The notes under the pieces: generated by a model
What the model saw: the letters and a program-made list of their open reading frames with translations, nothing else
The model's database searches: none
Told to the model about the DNA's origin: nothing
Position numbers and translations under genes: made by a program
Shown here: piece by piece, positions 8,800 through 16,526 of the stretch
How the letters are laid out: each line of letters begins with the position of its first letter
Numbering within the stretch: position 1 is the stretch's first letter
From: Streptococcus parapneumoniae
GTDB taxonomy: Bacteria > Bacillota > Bacilli > Lactobacillales > Streptococcaceae
Length of the DNA stretch: 64,000 nucleotides
Direction: 5' to 3'
Assembly: GCF_037076355.1 (NCBI RefSeq)
Contig: NZ_AP026968.1
Location: forward strand, 698,501 to 762,500

Positions 8800-11496
8800 A
8801 TGTCAAAAGAACAAAAACGCCAAGCGTTTTACACTCAGAGTCCTGAAGAGGTCTTGAAGGCTGTGGATGCGACCGAGCAAGGTTTGTCATCAAGTGAGGC
8901 AGAAAAACGCCTTGCCGAGTTTGGCCACAATGAACTCGAAGAAGGTGAGAAACGATCAATCCTGGTCAAATTCATCGAGCAATTTAAGGATTTGATGATT
9001 ATTATCCTAGTTGCGGCAGCAATCTTGTCAGTCGTGACTTCTGGTGGGGAAGATATCGCAGATGCCATTATCATCTTAGCCGTGGTTATCATCAATGCTG
9101 CCTTTGGTGTTTACCAAGAAGGAAAAGCAGAAGAAGCTATCGAAGCCCTCAAATCCATGTCTAGTCCAGCTGCCCGCGTTCTGCGTGATGGGCACATGGC
9201 TGAGATTGACTCTAAAGAATTGGTTCCTGGTGATATTGTTGCTCTTGAAGCAGGTGATGTGGTACCAGCAGACTTACGTTTGCTAGAAGCCAACTCTCTT
9301 AAAATCGAAGAAGCTGCTTTGACAGGTGAGTCTGTGCCAGTCGAAAAAGACTTGACAGTTGAACTTGCTGCAGATGCTGGTATTGGTGACCGTGTCAACA
9401 TGGCCTTCCAAAACTCAAATGTTACTTATGGTCGTGGTCTTGGTGTTGTTGTCAATACAGGGATGTACACGGAAGTTGGTCATATCGCTGGTATGCTCCA
9501 AGATGCGGATGAGACGGATACACCACTCAAACAAAACTTGAACAACCTTTCTAAGGTCTTGACCTATGCGATCTTGGTCATTGCCCTTGTTACTTTTGTA
9601 GTGGGTGTCTTCATTCAAGGGAAAAATCCACTCGGTGAGTTGTTGACTTCTGTTGCCCTTGCCGTTGCAGCTATTCCAGAAGGTCTCCCAGCTATCGTGA
9701 CCATCGTTCTTTCCCTTGGTACTCAAGTTTTGGCCAAACGACATTCCATCGTTCGTAAGTTGCCAGCAGTTGAAACACTTGGTTCAACAGAAATCATCGC
9801 TTCTGATAAGACTGGTACGCTGACTATGAACAAGATGACTGTTGAAAAAGTCTTCTACGATGCGGTTCTACATGACTCAGCTGATGACATTGAACTAGGT
9901 CTTGAAATGCCCCTACTTCGTTCAGTTGTCTTGGCCAATGATACGAAAATCGATGTGGAAGGTAATCTAATTGGTGATCCAACCGAAACAGCCTTTATCC
10001 AGTATGCCTTGGACAAGGGCTGCGATGTTAAAGGATTTTTACAGAAATATCCTCGTGTGGCCGAGTTGCCATTTGACTCTGACCGTAAGCTCATGTCAAC
10101 GGTTCACCCATTGCCAGATGGTCGTTTCCTTGTAGCAGTCAAGGGTGCGCCAGACCAACTTTGGAAACGTTGTCTTCTTCGTGATAAGGCTGGGGATATT
10201 GCTCCGATTGATGAGAAGGTTACAAACCTCATTTATACAAACAATTCTGAAATGGCCCACCAAGCCTTGCGTGTCCTTGCAGGTGCTTATAAGATTATTG
10301 ACAGCATTCCAGAAAACCTGACTTCTGAAGAGCTTGAAAATGATTTAATCTTTACTGGTTTGATTGGGATGATTGACCCTGAACGTCCTGAGGCAGCTGA
10401 GGCTGTTCGTGTAGCCAAGGAAGCTGGAATCCGTCCAATCATGATTACGGGTGACCATCAAGATACTGCAGAAGCTATTGCCAAACGTTTGGGAATCATT
10501 GATGCAAATGATACCGAAGGCCACGTTTTAACTGGTGCTGAACTCAATGAACTGTCAGATGAAGACTTTGAAAAAGTAGTTGGTCAATACTCTGTTTATG
10601 CCCGTGTGTCTCCAGAGCACAAGGTTCGTATCGTCAAGGCTTGGCAAAAACAAGGTAAGGTCGTTGCCATGACAGGTGACGGTGTCAATGATGCGCCAGC
10701 TCTGAAAACAGCCGATATCGGTATCGGTATGGGAATCACTGGTACAGAGGTTTCTAAGGGGGCTTCTGACATGATTCTTGCAGATGATAACTTTGCGACT
10801 ATCATTGTTGCAGTTGAAGAAGGACGTAAGGTCTTCTCAAACATTCAAAAGACTATTCAGTATCTGCTTTCTGCCAATACTGCTGAAGTATTAACCATCT
10901 TCCTATCAACCTTGTTTGGTTGGGATGTCTTACAGCCAGTTCATCTTTTGTGGATCAATTTGGTAACAGATACCTTCCCAGCAATTGCACTAGGTGTTGA
11001 ACCTGCTGAGCCTGGTGTCATGAACCATAAACCACGTGGACGCAAGGCAAGCTTCTTCTCAGGTGGTGTTTTGAGTTCTATCATCTATCAAGGTGTACTC
11101 CAAGCAGCTATTGTTATGAGTGTTTATGGTCTTGCCCTTCTTTACCCAGTTCATGTGGGTGACAATCATGCCATTCATGCAGACGCCCTTACTATGGCCT
11201 TTGCAACCCTTGGTTTGATTCAGCTCTTCCATGCCTACAATGTCAAGTCTGTCTACCAATCCATCTTGACAGTCGGTCCATTCAAGTCTAAGACCTTCAA
11301 CTGGTCTATCTTGGTATCCTTCATCCTTCTCATGGCAACAATCGTCGTAGAACCGCTTGAAGGAATCTTCCACGTAACCAAACTAGACTTGTCACAATGG
11401 GGAATCGTTATGGGCGGAAGTTTCTCAATGATTATTATCGTCGAAATTGTTAAGTTTGTTCAACGTAAACTTGGCTTTGATAAGAATGCGATTTAA
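8800..11496 (+). CDS. mgtA: Calcium/manganese-exporting P-type ATPase (MgtA/CaxP)
   Basis: 898-residue P2A-type ATPase at the plasma membrane, known in pneumococcus as CaxP or MgtA and linked to Ca2+ and Mn2+ export. Motifs: TGES near 175, IPEGL at 292-296 (helix 4 ion site), phosphorylated Asp336 in DKTGTLT, TGD and hinge GDGVNDAP near 626. A reading frame is open from TTG at 8773, but the ATG at 8800 follows AAGGAGGA at an ideal distance and begins MSKEQKRQ, matching the family. Controlled by the upstream Mn riboswitch. The GST-like gene starts 12 bases downstream. Confidence 0.95.
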   Translation: MSKEQKRQAFYTQSPEEVLKAVDATEQGLSSSEAEKRLAEFGHNELEEGEKRSILVKFIEQFKDLMIIILVAAAILSVVTSGGEDIADAIIILAVVIINAAFGVYQEGKAEEAIEALKSMSSPAARVLRDGHMAEIDSKELVPGDIVALEAGDVVPADLRLLEANSLKIEEAALTGESVPVEKDLTVELAADAGIGDRVNMAFQNSNVTYGRGLGVVVNTGMYTEVGHIAGMLQDADETDTPLKQNLNNLSKVLTYAILVIALVTFVVGVFIQGKNPLGELLTSVALAVAAIPEGLPAIVTIVLSLGTQVLAKRHSIVRKLPAVETLGSTEIIASDKTGTLTMNKMTVEKVFYDAVLHDSADDIELGLEMPLLRSVVLANDTKIDVEGNLIGDPTETAFIQYALDKGCDVKGFLQKYPRVAELPFDSDRKLMSTVHPLPDGRFLVAVKGAPDQLWKRCLLRDKAGDIAPIDEKVTNLIYTNNSEMAHQALRVLAGAYKIIDSIPENLTSEELENDLIFTGLIGMIDPERPEAAEAVRVAKEAGIRPIMITGDHQDTAEAIAKRLGIIDANDTEGHVLTGAELNELSDEDFEKVVGQYSVYARVSPEHKVRIVKAWQKQGKVVAMTGDGVNDAPALKTADIGIGMGITGTEVSKGASDMILADDNFATIIVAVEEGRKVFSNIQKTIQYLLSANTAEVLTIFLSTLFGWDVLQPVHLLWINLVTDTFPAIALGVEPAEPGVMNHKPRGRKASFFSGGVLSSIIYQGVLQAAIVMSVYGLALLYPVHVGDNHAIHADALTMAFATLGLIQLFHAYNVKSVYQSILTVGPFKSKTFNWSILVSFILLMATIVVEPLEGIFHVTKLDLSQWGIVMGGSFSMIIIVEIVKFVQRKLGFDKNAI

Positions 11497-11508
11497 GGGA
11501 GGTTTCGG

Positions 11509-12300
11509 ATGTCAGCATATCAATTACCGACCGTATGGCAGGATGAAGCTAGTAATCAAGGAGCCTTTACGGGATTAAATAGACCAACAGCAGGTGCCCG
11601 TTTCGAACAAAACTTGCCAAAAGGAGAACAACCTTTTCAGCTTTATTCACTGGGAACACCAAATGGTGTGAAGGTCACTATCTTATTGGAAGAATTACTA
11701 GAAGCTGGTTTTGAGCAAGCGGCTTACGACTTGTATAAGATTGCTATCATGGATGGGGATCAATTCGGATCAGACTTTGTAAAGCTCAATCCAAATTCAA
11801 AGATTCCAGCCTTGTTGGACCAGTCAGGGGCTAAAGATGTAAGAGTTTTTGAGTCTGCTCATATTCTTCTATACCTTGCTGAGAAATTTGGAGCCTTTCT
11901 ACCAAGCAATCCTGTGGAAAAGGTAGAAGTTTTGAACTGGCTATTCTGGCAAGCAGGTGCAGCACCTTTTCTAGGTGGGGGATTTGGACATTTCTTCAAT
12001 TATGCTCCTGAAAAATTGGAATATCCTATTAACCGTTTTACGATGGAAGTGAAACGCCAGTTGGATTTATTGGATAAGGAATTGGCTCAGAAACCTTATA
12101 TTGCAGGCAATGACTATACGATTGCAGATATTGCTATCTGGTCTTGGTATGGACAGTTAGTTCAAGGAAATCTTTACCAAGGTTCTGCAAAATTCTTAGA
12201 TGTCTCAAGTTATCAGAATCTAGTAAGATGGGCAGAAAAAATTGCCAATCGTCCAGCTGTTAAGCGTGGCTTGGAAGTAACTTATACAGAAATTAAATAG
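11509..12300 (+). CDS. Glutathione S-transferase, YghU-like (nu class)
   Basis: 263 residues with a thioredoxin-like N-terminal domain (FQLYSLGTPNGVKVTILLEELL at about 43-64, then NPNSKIPAL and FESAHILLYLAEKFG) and an all-helical C-terminal domain (YTIADIAIWSWYG). YghU-type enzymes show glutathione-dependent disulfide-bond reductase or peroxidase activity. The ATG follows GGGAGG and lies 12 bases after the P-type ATPase stop, so it is probably cotranscribed. A terminator follows directly. Substrate unknown. Confidence 0.9.
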   Translation: MSAYQLPTVWQDEASNQGAFTGLNRPTAGARFEQNLPKGEQPFQLYSLGTPNGVKVTILLEELLEAGFEQAAYDLYKIAIMDGDQFGSDFVKLNPNSKIPALLDQSGAKDVRVFESAHILLYLAEKFGAFLPSNPVEKVEVLNWLFWQAGAAPFLGGGFGHFFNYAPEKLEYPINRFTMEVKRQLDLLDKELAQKPYIAGNDYTIADIAIWSWYGQLVQGNLYQGSAKFLDVSSYQNLVRWAEKIANRPAVKRGLEVTYTEIK

Positions 12301-12333
12301 CAAAAAAGTCATCTTCGGATGGCTTTTTGCTAC
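12299..12333 (+). terminator. Intrinsic terminator with TTCG loop
   Basis: AGCAAAAAAGTCATC, loop TTCG, GATGGCTTTTTGCT. A stable UUCG tetraloop hairpin that begins inside the GST stop codon and closes the ATPase-GST unit. Confidence 0.85.
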
Positions 12334-12349
12334 AGTTGAGGGAAAGGGC

Positions 12350-12377
12350 TTGCAGTTATCAGCTTTTGTGCTATAAT
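12350..12377 (+). promoter_or_regulatory. Promoter of the deformylase-like gene
   Basis: -35 TTGCAG at 12350-12355 and -10 TATAAT at 12372-12377, spacer 16. A second TATAAT follows at 12381-12386. Confidence 0.6.
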
Positions 12378-12415
12378 TGCTATAATATAGTAAAAAGCAA
12401 GAGGAGTGTGAGGAA

Positions 12416-12826
12416 GTGGAAAAGAAAATTGTGAAGGATATTTTATTTTTATCTCAGGTGTCTCAGCCGGCAAATCAGGAAGACCTGCATCTTGCTAGAG
12501 ACTTACAGGATACACTCTTAGCAAATCGAGAAACTTGTGTTGGTCTAGCAGCCAATATGATTGGGGTGCAGAAGCGCGTGATTATCTTTAATCTTGGCTT
12601 GGTTCCCATGGTCATGTTTAACCCAGTACTTCTGTCCTTTGAAGGATCTTATGAGACAGAGGAAGGCTGTTTGTCCTTGACAGGTGTGAGACCTACTAAG
12701 CGCTATGAAACCATAAGGGTTGCTTATCGTGACAGCAAGTGGCAGGAACAGACCATGACCTTGACAGGCTTCCCAGCTCAGATTTGTCAGCATGAACTGG
12801 ATCACTTGGAAGGACGAATCATTTAG
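12416..12826 (+). CDS. Peptide deformylase-like protein (second, short paralogue)
   Basis: 136 residues, much shorter than the main Gram-positive deformylase (about 200). The metal-site motifs are present: EGCLS at about 82-86 (Cys ligand) and HELDH at 125-129 (two His and catalytic Glu). Motif 1 reads GLAANMIG, with Asn where canonical enzymes have Gln in GxGxAAxQ. The start is GTG at 12416, preceded by GAGGAG. Removal of N-formyl groups is possible but the changed oxyanion-site residue leaves activity uncertain. The downstream membrane-protein gene starts 11 bases later with its RBS in the gap. Confidence 0.8.
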   Translation: MEKKIVKDILFLSQVSQPANQEDLHLARDLQDTLLANRETCVGLAANMIGVQKRVIIFNLGLVPMVMFNPVLLSFEGSYETEEGCLSLTGVRPTKRYETIRVAYRDSKWQEQTMTLTGFPAQICQHELDHLEGRII

Positions 12827-12837
12827 GAGGAAAGTAA

Positions 12838-14433
12838 ATGAAACGGATAATCTTTGAACTTATTTTTATCGCAACGACCTGGTATATCTTTTTACCGCCC
12901 CTTAATCTGACCAGCTGGGAATTTCTCTTTTTCCTTTGTGGGCATTTGCTGCTTGTAGCAATCTTATTTGGCTTTGGCAAGGGGATAAATCTGGTCAAAA
13001 CGGTTCATGTGCGTCATGGCAAAGCGGAAGCTGCCTTAAATCTTGAGGGTTTCAAAATCAATCGGTTAGGGAAAATACTTTTAGCTTCTATTGGAGGAAT
13101 TCTTCTCTTGGCAGGTTTGGTTTCCTTGGTGACTTCCAGTATTTTTCAGGCTAAAAATTATGCCAATGTAGTCACGGTTACGGAAAAAGACTTTACTGAA
13201 TTTCCTAAGACTGACACCAGTAAGGTTCCTATTTTAGATAGAAGTACTGCTGAAAAAATTGGTGACCGCTACTTGGGTTCCCTAACAGATAAGGTGTCGC
13301 AATACGTAGCGGCAGATACCTATACCCAATTGACGATTGATGGGAAACCTTATCGGGTTACACCACTAGAATACGCAGATCCTATAAAATGGTTTAACAA
13401 TCAGGCCAAGGGAATCGGCGAGTATATCAAGGTGGACATGGTAACTGGAAATGCGGACTTGGTGGACTTGAAGACACCAATCAAGTATTCGGACTCGGAG
13501 TATTTTAACCGTGATGTCAAGCGTCACCTGCGCTTGAAGTACCCAACTAAGATCTTTAAAACTCCATCTTTCGAGGTGGACGATGAGGGCAATCCTTTCT
13601 ATGTGGCTACAGTTTACCAAAAGCAATTTGGACTGGCGGTTCCTCGTCCTGTTTCAGTCATTATCTTGGATGCCACAAATGGAGAAACCAAGGAATACAG
13701 CTTATCAGATGTTCCGGAATGGGTAGATAGGGTCTATCCAGCTGAGGAAACTATTGAGCAAATCAACTACAACGGTAAGTACAAGGACGGTTTCTGGAAT
13801 GCCATGATTTCCAAGAAAAACGTGACCCAGACTACCAAGGGCTATAATTACTTGTCTATCGGTAATGACATCTACCTCTACACAGGTGTGACATCGGCCA
13901 ATGCAGATGAAAGTAATCTTGGTTTTATCCTTGAAAATATGCGAACAGGAGAAATTACTAAGTATAGCTTGGCTTCTGCGACCGAAGAATCAGCCCGTGA
14001 ATCAGCCGAAGGTGCTGTTCAGGAGAAATCCTACAAGGCAACCTTCCCAATCCTCATCAACCTCAATGACAAGCCTCTCTACATCATGGGCTTGAAGGAC
14101 AATGCTGGTTTGGTCAAAGAGTATGCTTTAGTAGACGCAGTCGAGTACCAAAATGTTATCGTAGCTACTACAGTGGAAGAGATGCTCAGCAAGTACGCCA
14201 ATAAAAACGATCTTGAAATTGATAATGCAACAACAGAAAGCATCAAGGGTGTGGTAGCAGACCTCAAATCAGCTGTTATCAAGGGTGATACCGTCTACTT
14301 CTTTAAAGTTGATGGCAAGATTTACAAGGTTAAGGCCTCAGTATCAGATGACCTGCCTTACCTTGAAAATGGTAAAAACTTTGAAGGTCAAGTAGGAAAA
14401 GACAATTATCTCAAGACCTTTAAAGTTCAGTAA
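12838..14433 (+). CDS. Conserved membrane protein of unknown function with large outer domain
   Basis: 531 residues. Hydrophobic segments at about 4-20, 22-44 and 80-103 are followed by about 420 polar residues predicted to be extracytoplasmic. That part contains repeated beta-rich motifs (YRVTPLEYADPIKWF, NAGLVKEYALVDAVEYQNV, DTVYFFKVDGKIYKV) that resemble PepSY-like modules, although I cannot assign a family. The ATG sits behind AGGAGGAAAG, 11 bases after the deformylase-like gene, so the two are probably cotranscribed. I recall a similar protein in pneumococcus annotated only as hypothetical. Confidence 0.8.
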   Translation: MKRIIFELIFIATTWYIFLPPLNLTSWEFLFFLCGHLLLVAILFGFGKGINLVKTVHVRHGKAEAALNLEGFKINRLGKILLASIGGILLLAGLVSLVTSSIFQAKNYANVVTVTEKDFTEFPKTDTSKVPILDRSTAEKIGDRYLGSLTDKVSQYVAADTYTQLTIDGKPYRVTPLEYADPIKWFNNQAKGIGEYIKVDMVTGNADLVDLKTPIKYSDSEYFNRDVKRHLRLKYPTKIFKTPSFEVDDEGNPFYVATVYQKQFGLAVPRPVSVIILDATNGETKEYSLSDVPEWVDRVYPAEETIEQINYNGKYKDGFWNAMISKKNVTQTTKGYNYLSIGNDIYLYTGVTSANADESNLGFILENMRTGEITKYSLASATEESARESAEGAVQEKSYKATFPILINLNDKPLYIMGLKDNAGLVKEYALVDAVEYQNVIVATTVEEMLSKYANKNDLEIDNATTESIKGVVADLKSAVIKGDTVYFFKVDGKIYKVKASVSDDLPYLENGKNFEGQVGKDNYLKTFKVQ

Positions 14434-14498
14434 AAACAGCTTTATTTAAGAAGTATATGCTATAGTAAGGTAAATTAATACTAATGGAGGACAAACAA

Positions 14499-14663
14499 AT
14501 GGGTTTTTATGTGATGATTGCTTCAATGCTACTCGGACTGCTCGCTTTGAAGATAGGTTTTTCTCAGTTCAAGGAGAAAAAAGATAAACTTTTATCTATC
14601 TTAACAAGCTTAGCAGGCATATCCCTTGTTCTCGTGGCTGTCTGGTTAGGATGGCCGAAATAA
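14499..14663 (+). CDS. Small two-helix membrane protein (54 residues)
   Basis: The sequence starts MGFYVMIASMLLGLLALKIG and ends with AVWLGWPK before TAA. Two hydrophobic helices (about 3-20 and 33-51) flank a charged hinge KEKKDK. A good GGAGG lies at 14486-14490, eight bases before the ATG, and a promoter-like TATAGTAAGG region precedes it. A terminator follows within ten bases of the stop. The compact promoter-RBS-ORF-terminator arrangement supports a real gene. Function unknown. Confidence 0.7.
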   Translation: MGFYVMIASMLLGLLALKIGFSQFKEKKDKLLSILTSLAGISLVLVAVWLGWPK

Positions 14664-14669
14664 ATATAG

Positions 14670-14695
14670 AAACCTCGGTCAAACCGAGGTTTTTC
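14670..14695 (+). terminator. Intrinsic terminator after the 54-residue membrane protein
   Basis: AACCTCGG, loop TCAAA, CCGAGGTTTTT. Perfect eight-base stem followed by T's. Confidence 0.9.
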
Positions 14696-14706
14696 AGATG
14701 AATTTA

Positions 14707-14735
14707 TTGGTAGCGGCTAAAAAATATGCTACACT
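14707..14735 (+). promoter_or_regulatory. Promoter of yaaA placing +1 at or next to the start codon
   Basis: -35 TTGGTA at 14707-14712, spacer 17, -10 TACACT at 14730-14735. The ATG of yaaA is at 14742, seven bases past the -10, and no Shine-Dalgarno sequence is present. This suggests a leaderless mRNA. Confidence 0.6.
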
Positions 14736-14741
14736 ATTAAT

Positions 14742-15470
14742 ATGAAAATTTTAATCCCAACAGCAAAAGAAATGAACACAGATTTGCCAAGTATTGAAGC
14801 CACTCCTTTAAAACCAGAAAGTCAGGCCGTACTGGATGCCTTGGCTCTCTATTCTGCTAGTCAATTGGAGAGTTTTTACAAGGTATCAGCCGAGAAGGCG
14901 GCGGAAGAATTTCAAAATATCCAAGCTTTAAAAAACAAAACTGCTCAACACTACCCAGCCTTGAAACTTTTTGATGGGCTCATGTACCGCCATATCAAGA
15001 GAGATAAGTTGACCGAGGCAGAACAAGCCTATCTTGAAAATCATGTCTTTATTACTTCGGCTTTGTACGGAGTCGTTCCAGCCTTGTCACCTATGCCACC
15101 TCACCGTTTGGACTTTTTGATGAAGTTGAAAGTCGCTGGTAAGACTTTGAAGAGCCATTGGAAGGTAGTCTATGATGAAGCTGTGAAGCAGGAAGAAGTG
15201 ATTTTCTCCCTCTTGTCATCCGAGTTTGAGACTGTATTTTCTAAGGAAATCAGAGAAAAAATGGTGACCTTCAAATTTATGGAGGACAAGGGTAATCAGT
15301 TGAAAATTCACTCAACTATTTCTAAGAAAGCGCGTGGTGCCTTTTTAACCGCTATGATAGAAAATCAAGTGCAGACGGTGGAGGAAGCTCGGCGTTTAAG
15401 CTTTGCAGGATTTAACTACCGAGAAGATTTGTCACAGCCACAGGAATTGGTTTTTGTTAAGGAAGTATAG
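14742..15470 (+). CDS. yaaA: Peroxide stress protein YaaA (DUF328/UPF0246)
   Basis: 242 residues beginning MKILIPTAKEM. The family signature is visible in LYGVVPALSPMPPHRLDF, and the C-terminal segment KKARGAFLTAMIENQ matches the conserved lysine-arginine region of the DUF328 fold. E. coli YaaA limits free iron and so protects DNA and proteins from peroxide damage; the biochemical mechanism is not settled. That role would suit peroxide-producing streptococci. Single gene with its own promoter and a shared bidirectional terminator. Confidence 0.93.
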   Translation: MKILIPTAKEMNTDLPSIEATPLKPESQAVLDALALYSASQLESFYKVSAEKAAEEFQNIQALKNKTAQHYPALKLFDGLMYRHIKRDKLTEAEQAYLENHVFITSALYGVVPALSPMPPHRLDFLMKLKVAGKTLKSHWKVVYDEAVKQEEVIFSLLSSEFETVFSKEIREKMVTFKFMEDKGNQLKIHSTISKKARGAFLTAMIENQVQTVEEARRLSFAGFNYREDLSQPQELVFVKEV

Positions 15471-15528
15471 AAATCAGATATTTTGTATTGGACAATATGT
15501 ATCACCAGTTATTTTAGTTTATAAATGA

Positions 15529-15588
15529 GAAAAAAGCGAACAAGCTAGGCTTCTGAGTGTCAGAAAAGTAGTCTTGTTCGCTTTTATT
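15529..15588. terminator. Bidirectional terminator between yaaA and the FMN reductase gene
   Basis: AAAAAGCGAACAAG ... CTTGTTCGCTTTT with a 29-base apical region. A-run and T-run on the two sides serve the converging genes. Confidence 0.85.
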
Positions 15589-15595
15589 ATGTTAG

Positions 15596-16144
15596 TTACT
15601 TGATCGCATTGACCAAGTCTTCCGCTTGTTTTTCAAGTGAGTTTAGGACTGTTTCTTCGAGAACCAATTTTCCGTCTGCCCAGGCAGAGTCATTGACACG
15701 TGCAGCGGTGAAATCACCAACGACTTGTGTACGGATAAATGGCAAGAGGTCTTTGTAGATAGCGAAGAGTTGATCGTGACCTGCATTGGCTACAGATGAT
15801 ACTGTGACAAACTTGTCTTGAAGGGCAGAAGCGCCGCGTGTATCAGACAAGTCAAGGGCACGAGATAGCCAGTCAAGCAAGTTCTTCACTGTTCCAGGGA
15901 TAGAGAAGTTGTAGACTGGAGAGAAGATCCAGATAGCATCCGCAGCGAGAACCGCTTCACGAGCAGCCGCTACAGCTGGATGAGTTGGAACTTCCAAATC
16001 TTGGCTGAAGAGAGGAACAGCTGAATAATCAAGGTAGCTAACTTCCGCTTTACCAGCAAGTGCTTTCTCAGCTTCGAGAGCCATTTGGTGGTTAAAAGAA
16101 CCTTGACGTAGTGATCCGACGATAAATAATACTTTTTTAGACAT
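15596..16144 (-). CDS. NAD(P)H-dependent FMN reductase (flavodoxin-like fold)
   Basis: 182 residues. GSLRQGSFNHQMA (about 10-22) is the FMN phosphate-binding loop. SPVYNFSIPGTVKNLLDWLSR (about 79-99) is the NADPH_FMN_red core motif. Cytosolic flavin or quinone reductase; the physiological acceptor is unknown. GGAGACACATC provides the RBS on the minus strand. Upstream lies a strong minus-strand promoter with a perfect palindrome between the -10 and the start codon, suggesting repressor control. Confidence 0.88.
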   Translation of the reverse strand: MSKKVLFIVGSLRQGSFNHQMALEAEKALAGKAEVSYLDYSAVPLFSQDLEVPTHPAVAAAREAVLAADAIWIFSPVYNFSIPGTVKNLLDWLSRALDLSDTRGASALQDKFVTVSSVANAGHDQLFAIYKDLLPFIRTQVVGDFTAARVNDSAWADGKLVLEETVLNSLEKQAEDLVNAIK

Positions 16145-16170
16145 GATGTGTCTCCTTTTTCTTTAAATTT

Positions 16171-16186
16171 ACGAGAACTCTCTCGT
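16171..16186 (-). promoter_or_regulatory. Candidate operator palindrome in front of the FMN reductase gene
   Basis: ACGAGA-ACTC-TCTCGT, a perfect inverted repeat of six-base arms. It lies 11 bases downstream of the minus-strand -10 box and 27 bases upstream of the start codon, a position that would block transcription if bound. The regulator is not identifiable here. Confidence 0.45.
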
Positions 16187-16197
16187 TGTTATAAAAT

Positions 16198-16226
16198 ATA
16201 TTACAACAAAACAAAAGGACTTGCAA
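16198..16226 (-). promoter_or_regulatory. Minus-strand promoter of the FMN reductase gene
   Basis: On the minus strand: -35 TTGCAA (16221-16226), spacer 17, -10 TAATAT (16198-16203). Confidence 0.7.
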
Positions 16227-16296
16227 GAAATTTGCTCAGAGATTATTTGAGAAATATAAAATTTCAGAAACTCTAGTTATTTGCGACTGGAATGCA

Positions 16297-16356
16297 TTTG
16301 ATTTTCGAAGAGTATTCTAACATTCTCTTGTAATATGATGACATAAGTGCTAAAAT
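16297..16356 (+). repeat. BOX-derived remnant plus duplicated promoter segment
   Basis: The first 22 bases repeat the end of a boxA module (TTTGATTTTCGAAGAGTATT). The following bases align without gaps with 17950-18009, including a -35 TTGTAA (16328-16333), a 17-base spacer and a -10 TAAAAT (16351-16356). No gene follows this copy for 160 bases: 16357-16500 holds no supportable ORF. The whole 16145-16526 gap contains only this, the minus-strand promoter region and the RBS of the MFS gene. Confidence 0.6.
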
Positions 16357-16526
16357 AAACAAGAAAACTCGTAATAGAAACCGCATAACAGCTATTTTCC
16401 GGTATCATTTCAGGAACAATAATGGCATTGAAGAATGCTTCTAAAAAGGGGTGGAGATCATGTAAGACACAGATTAACAAGTGACGGACAAAAGAAATAA
16501 TAATACACTTGTTAAAGGAGAAAAAA

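Noticed and set aside
16277-16480. 67-codon minus-strand ORF between the FMN reductase and MFS genes
   Set aside because: It overlaps the BOX remnant and promoter copy, has no RBS and no recognisable protein pattern.
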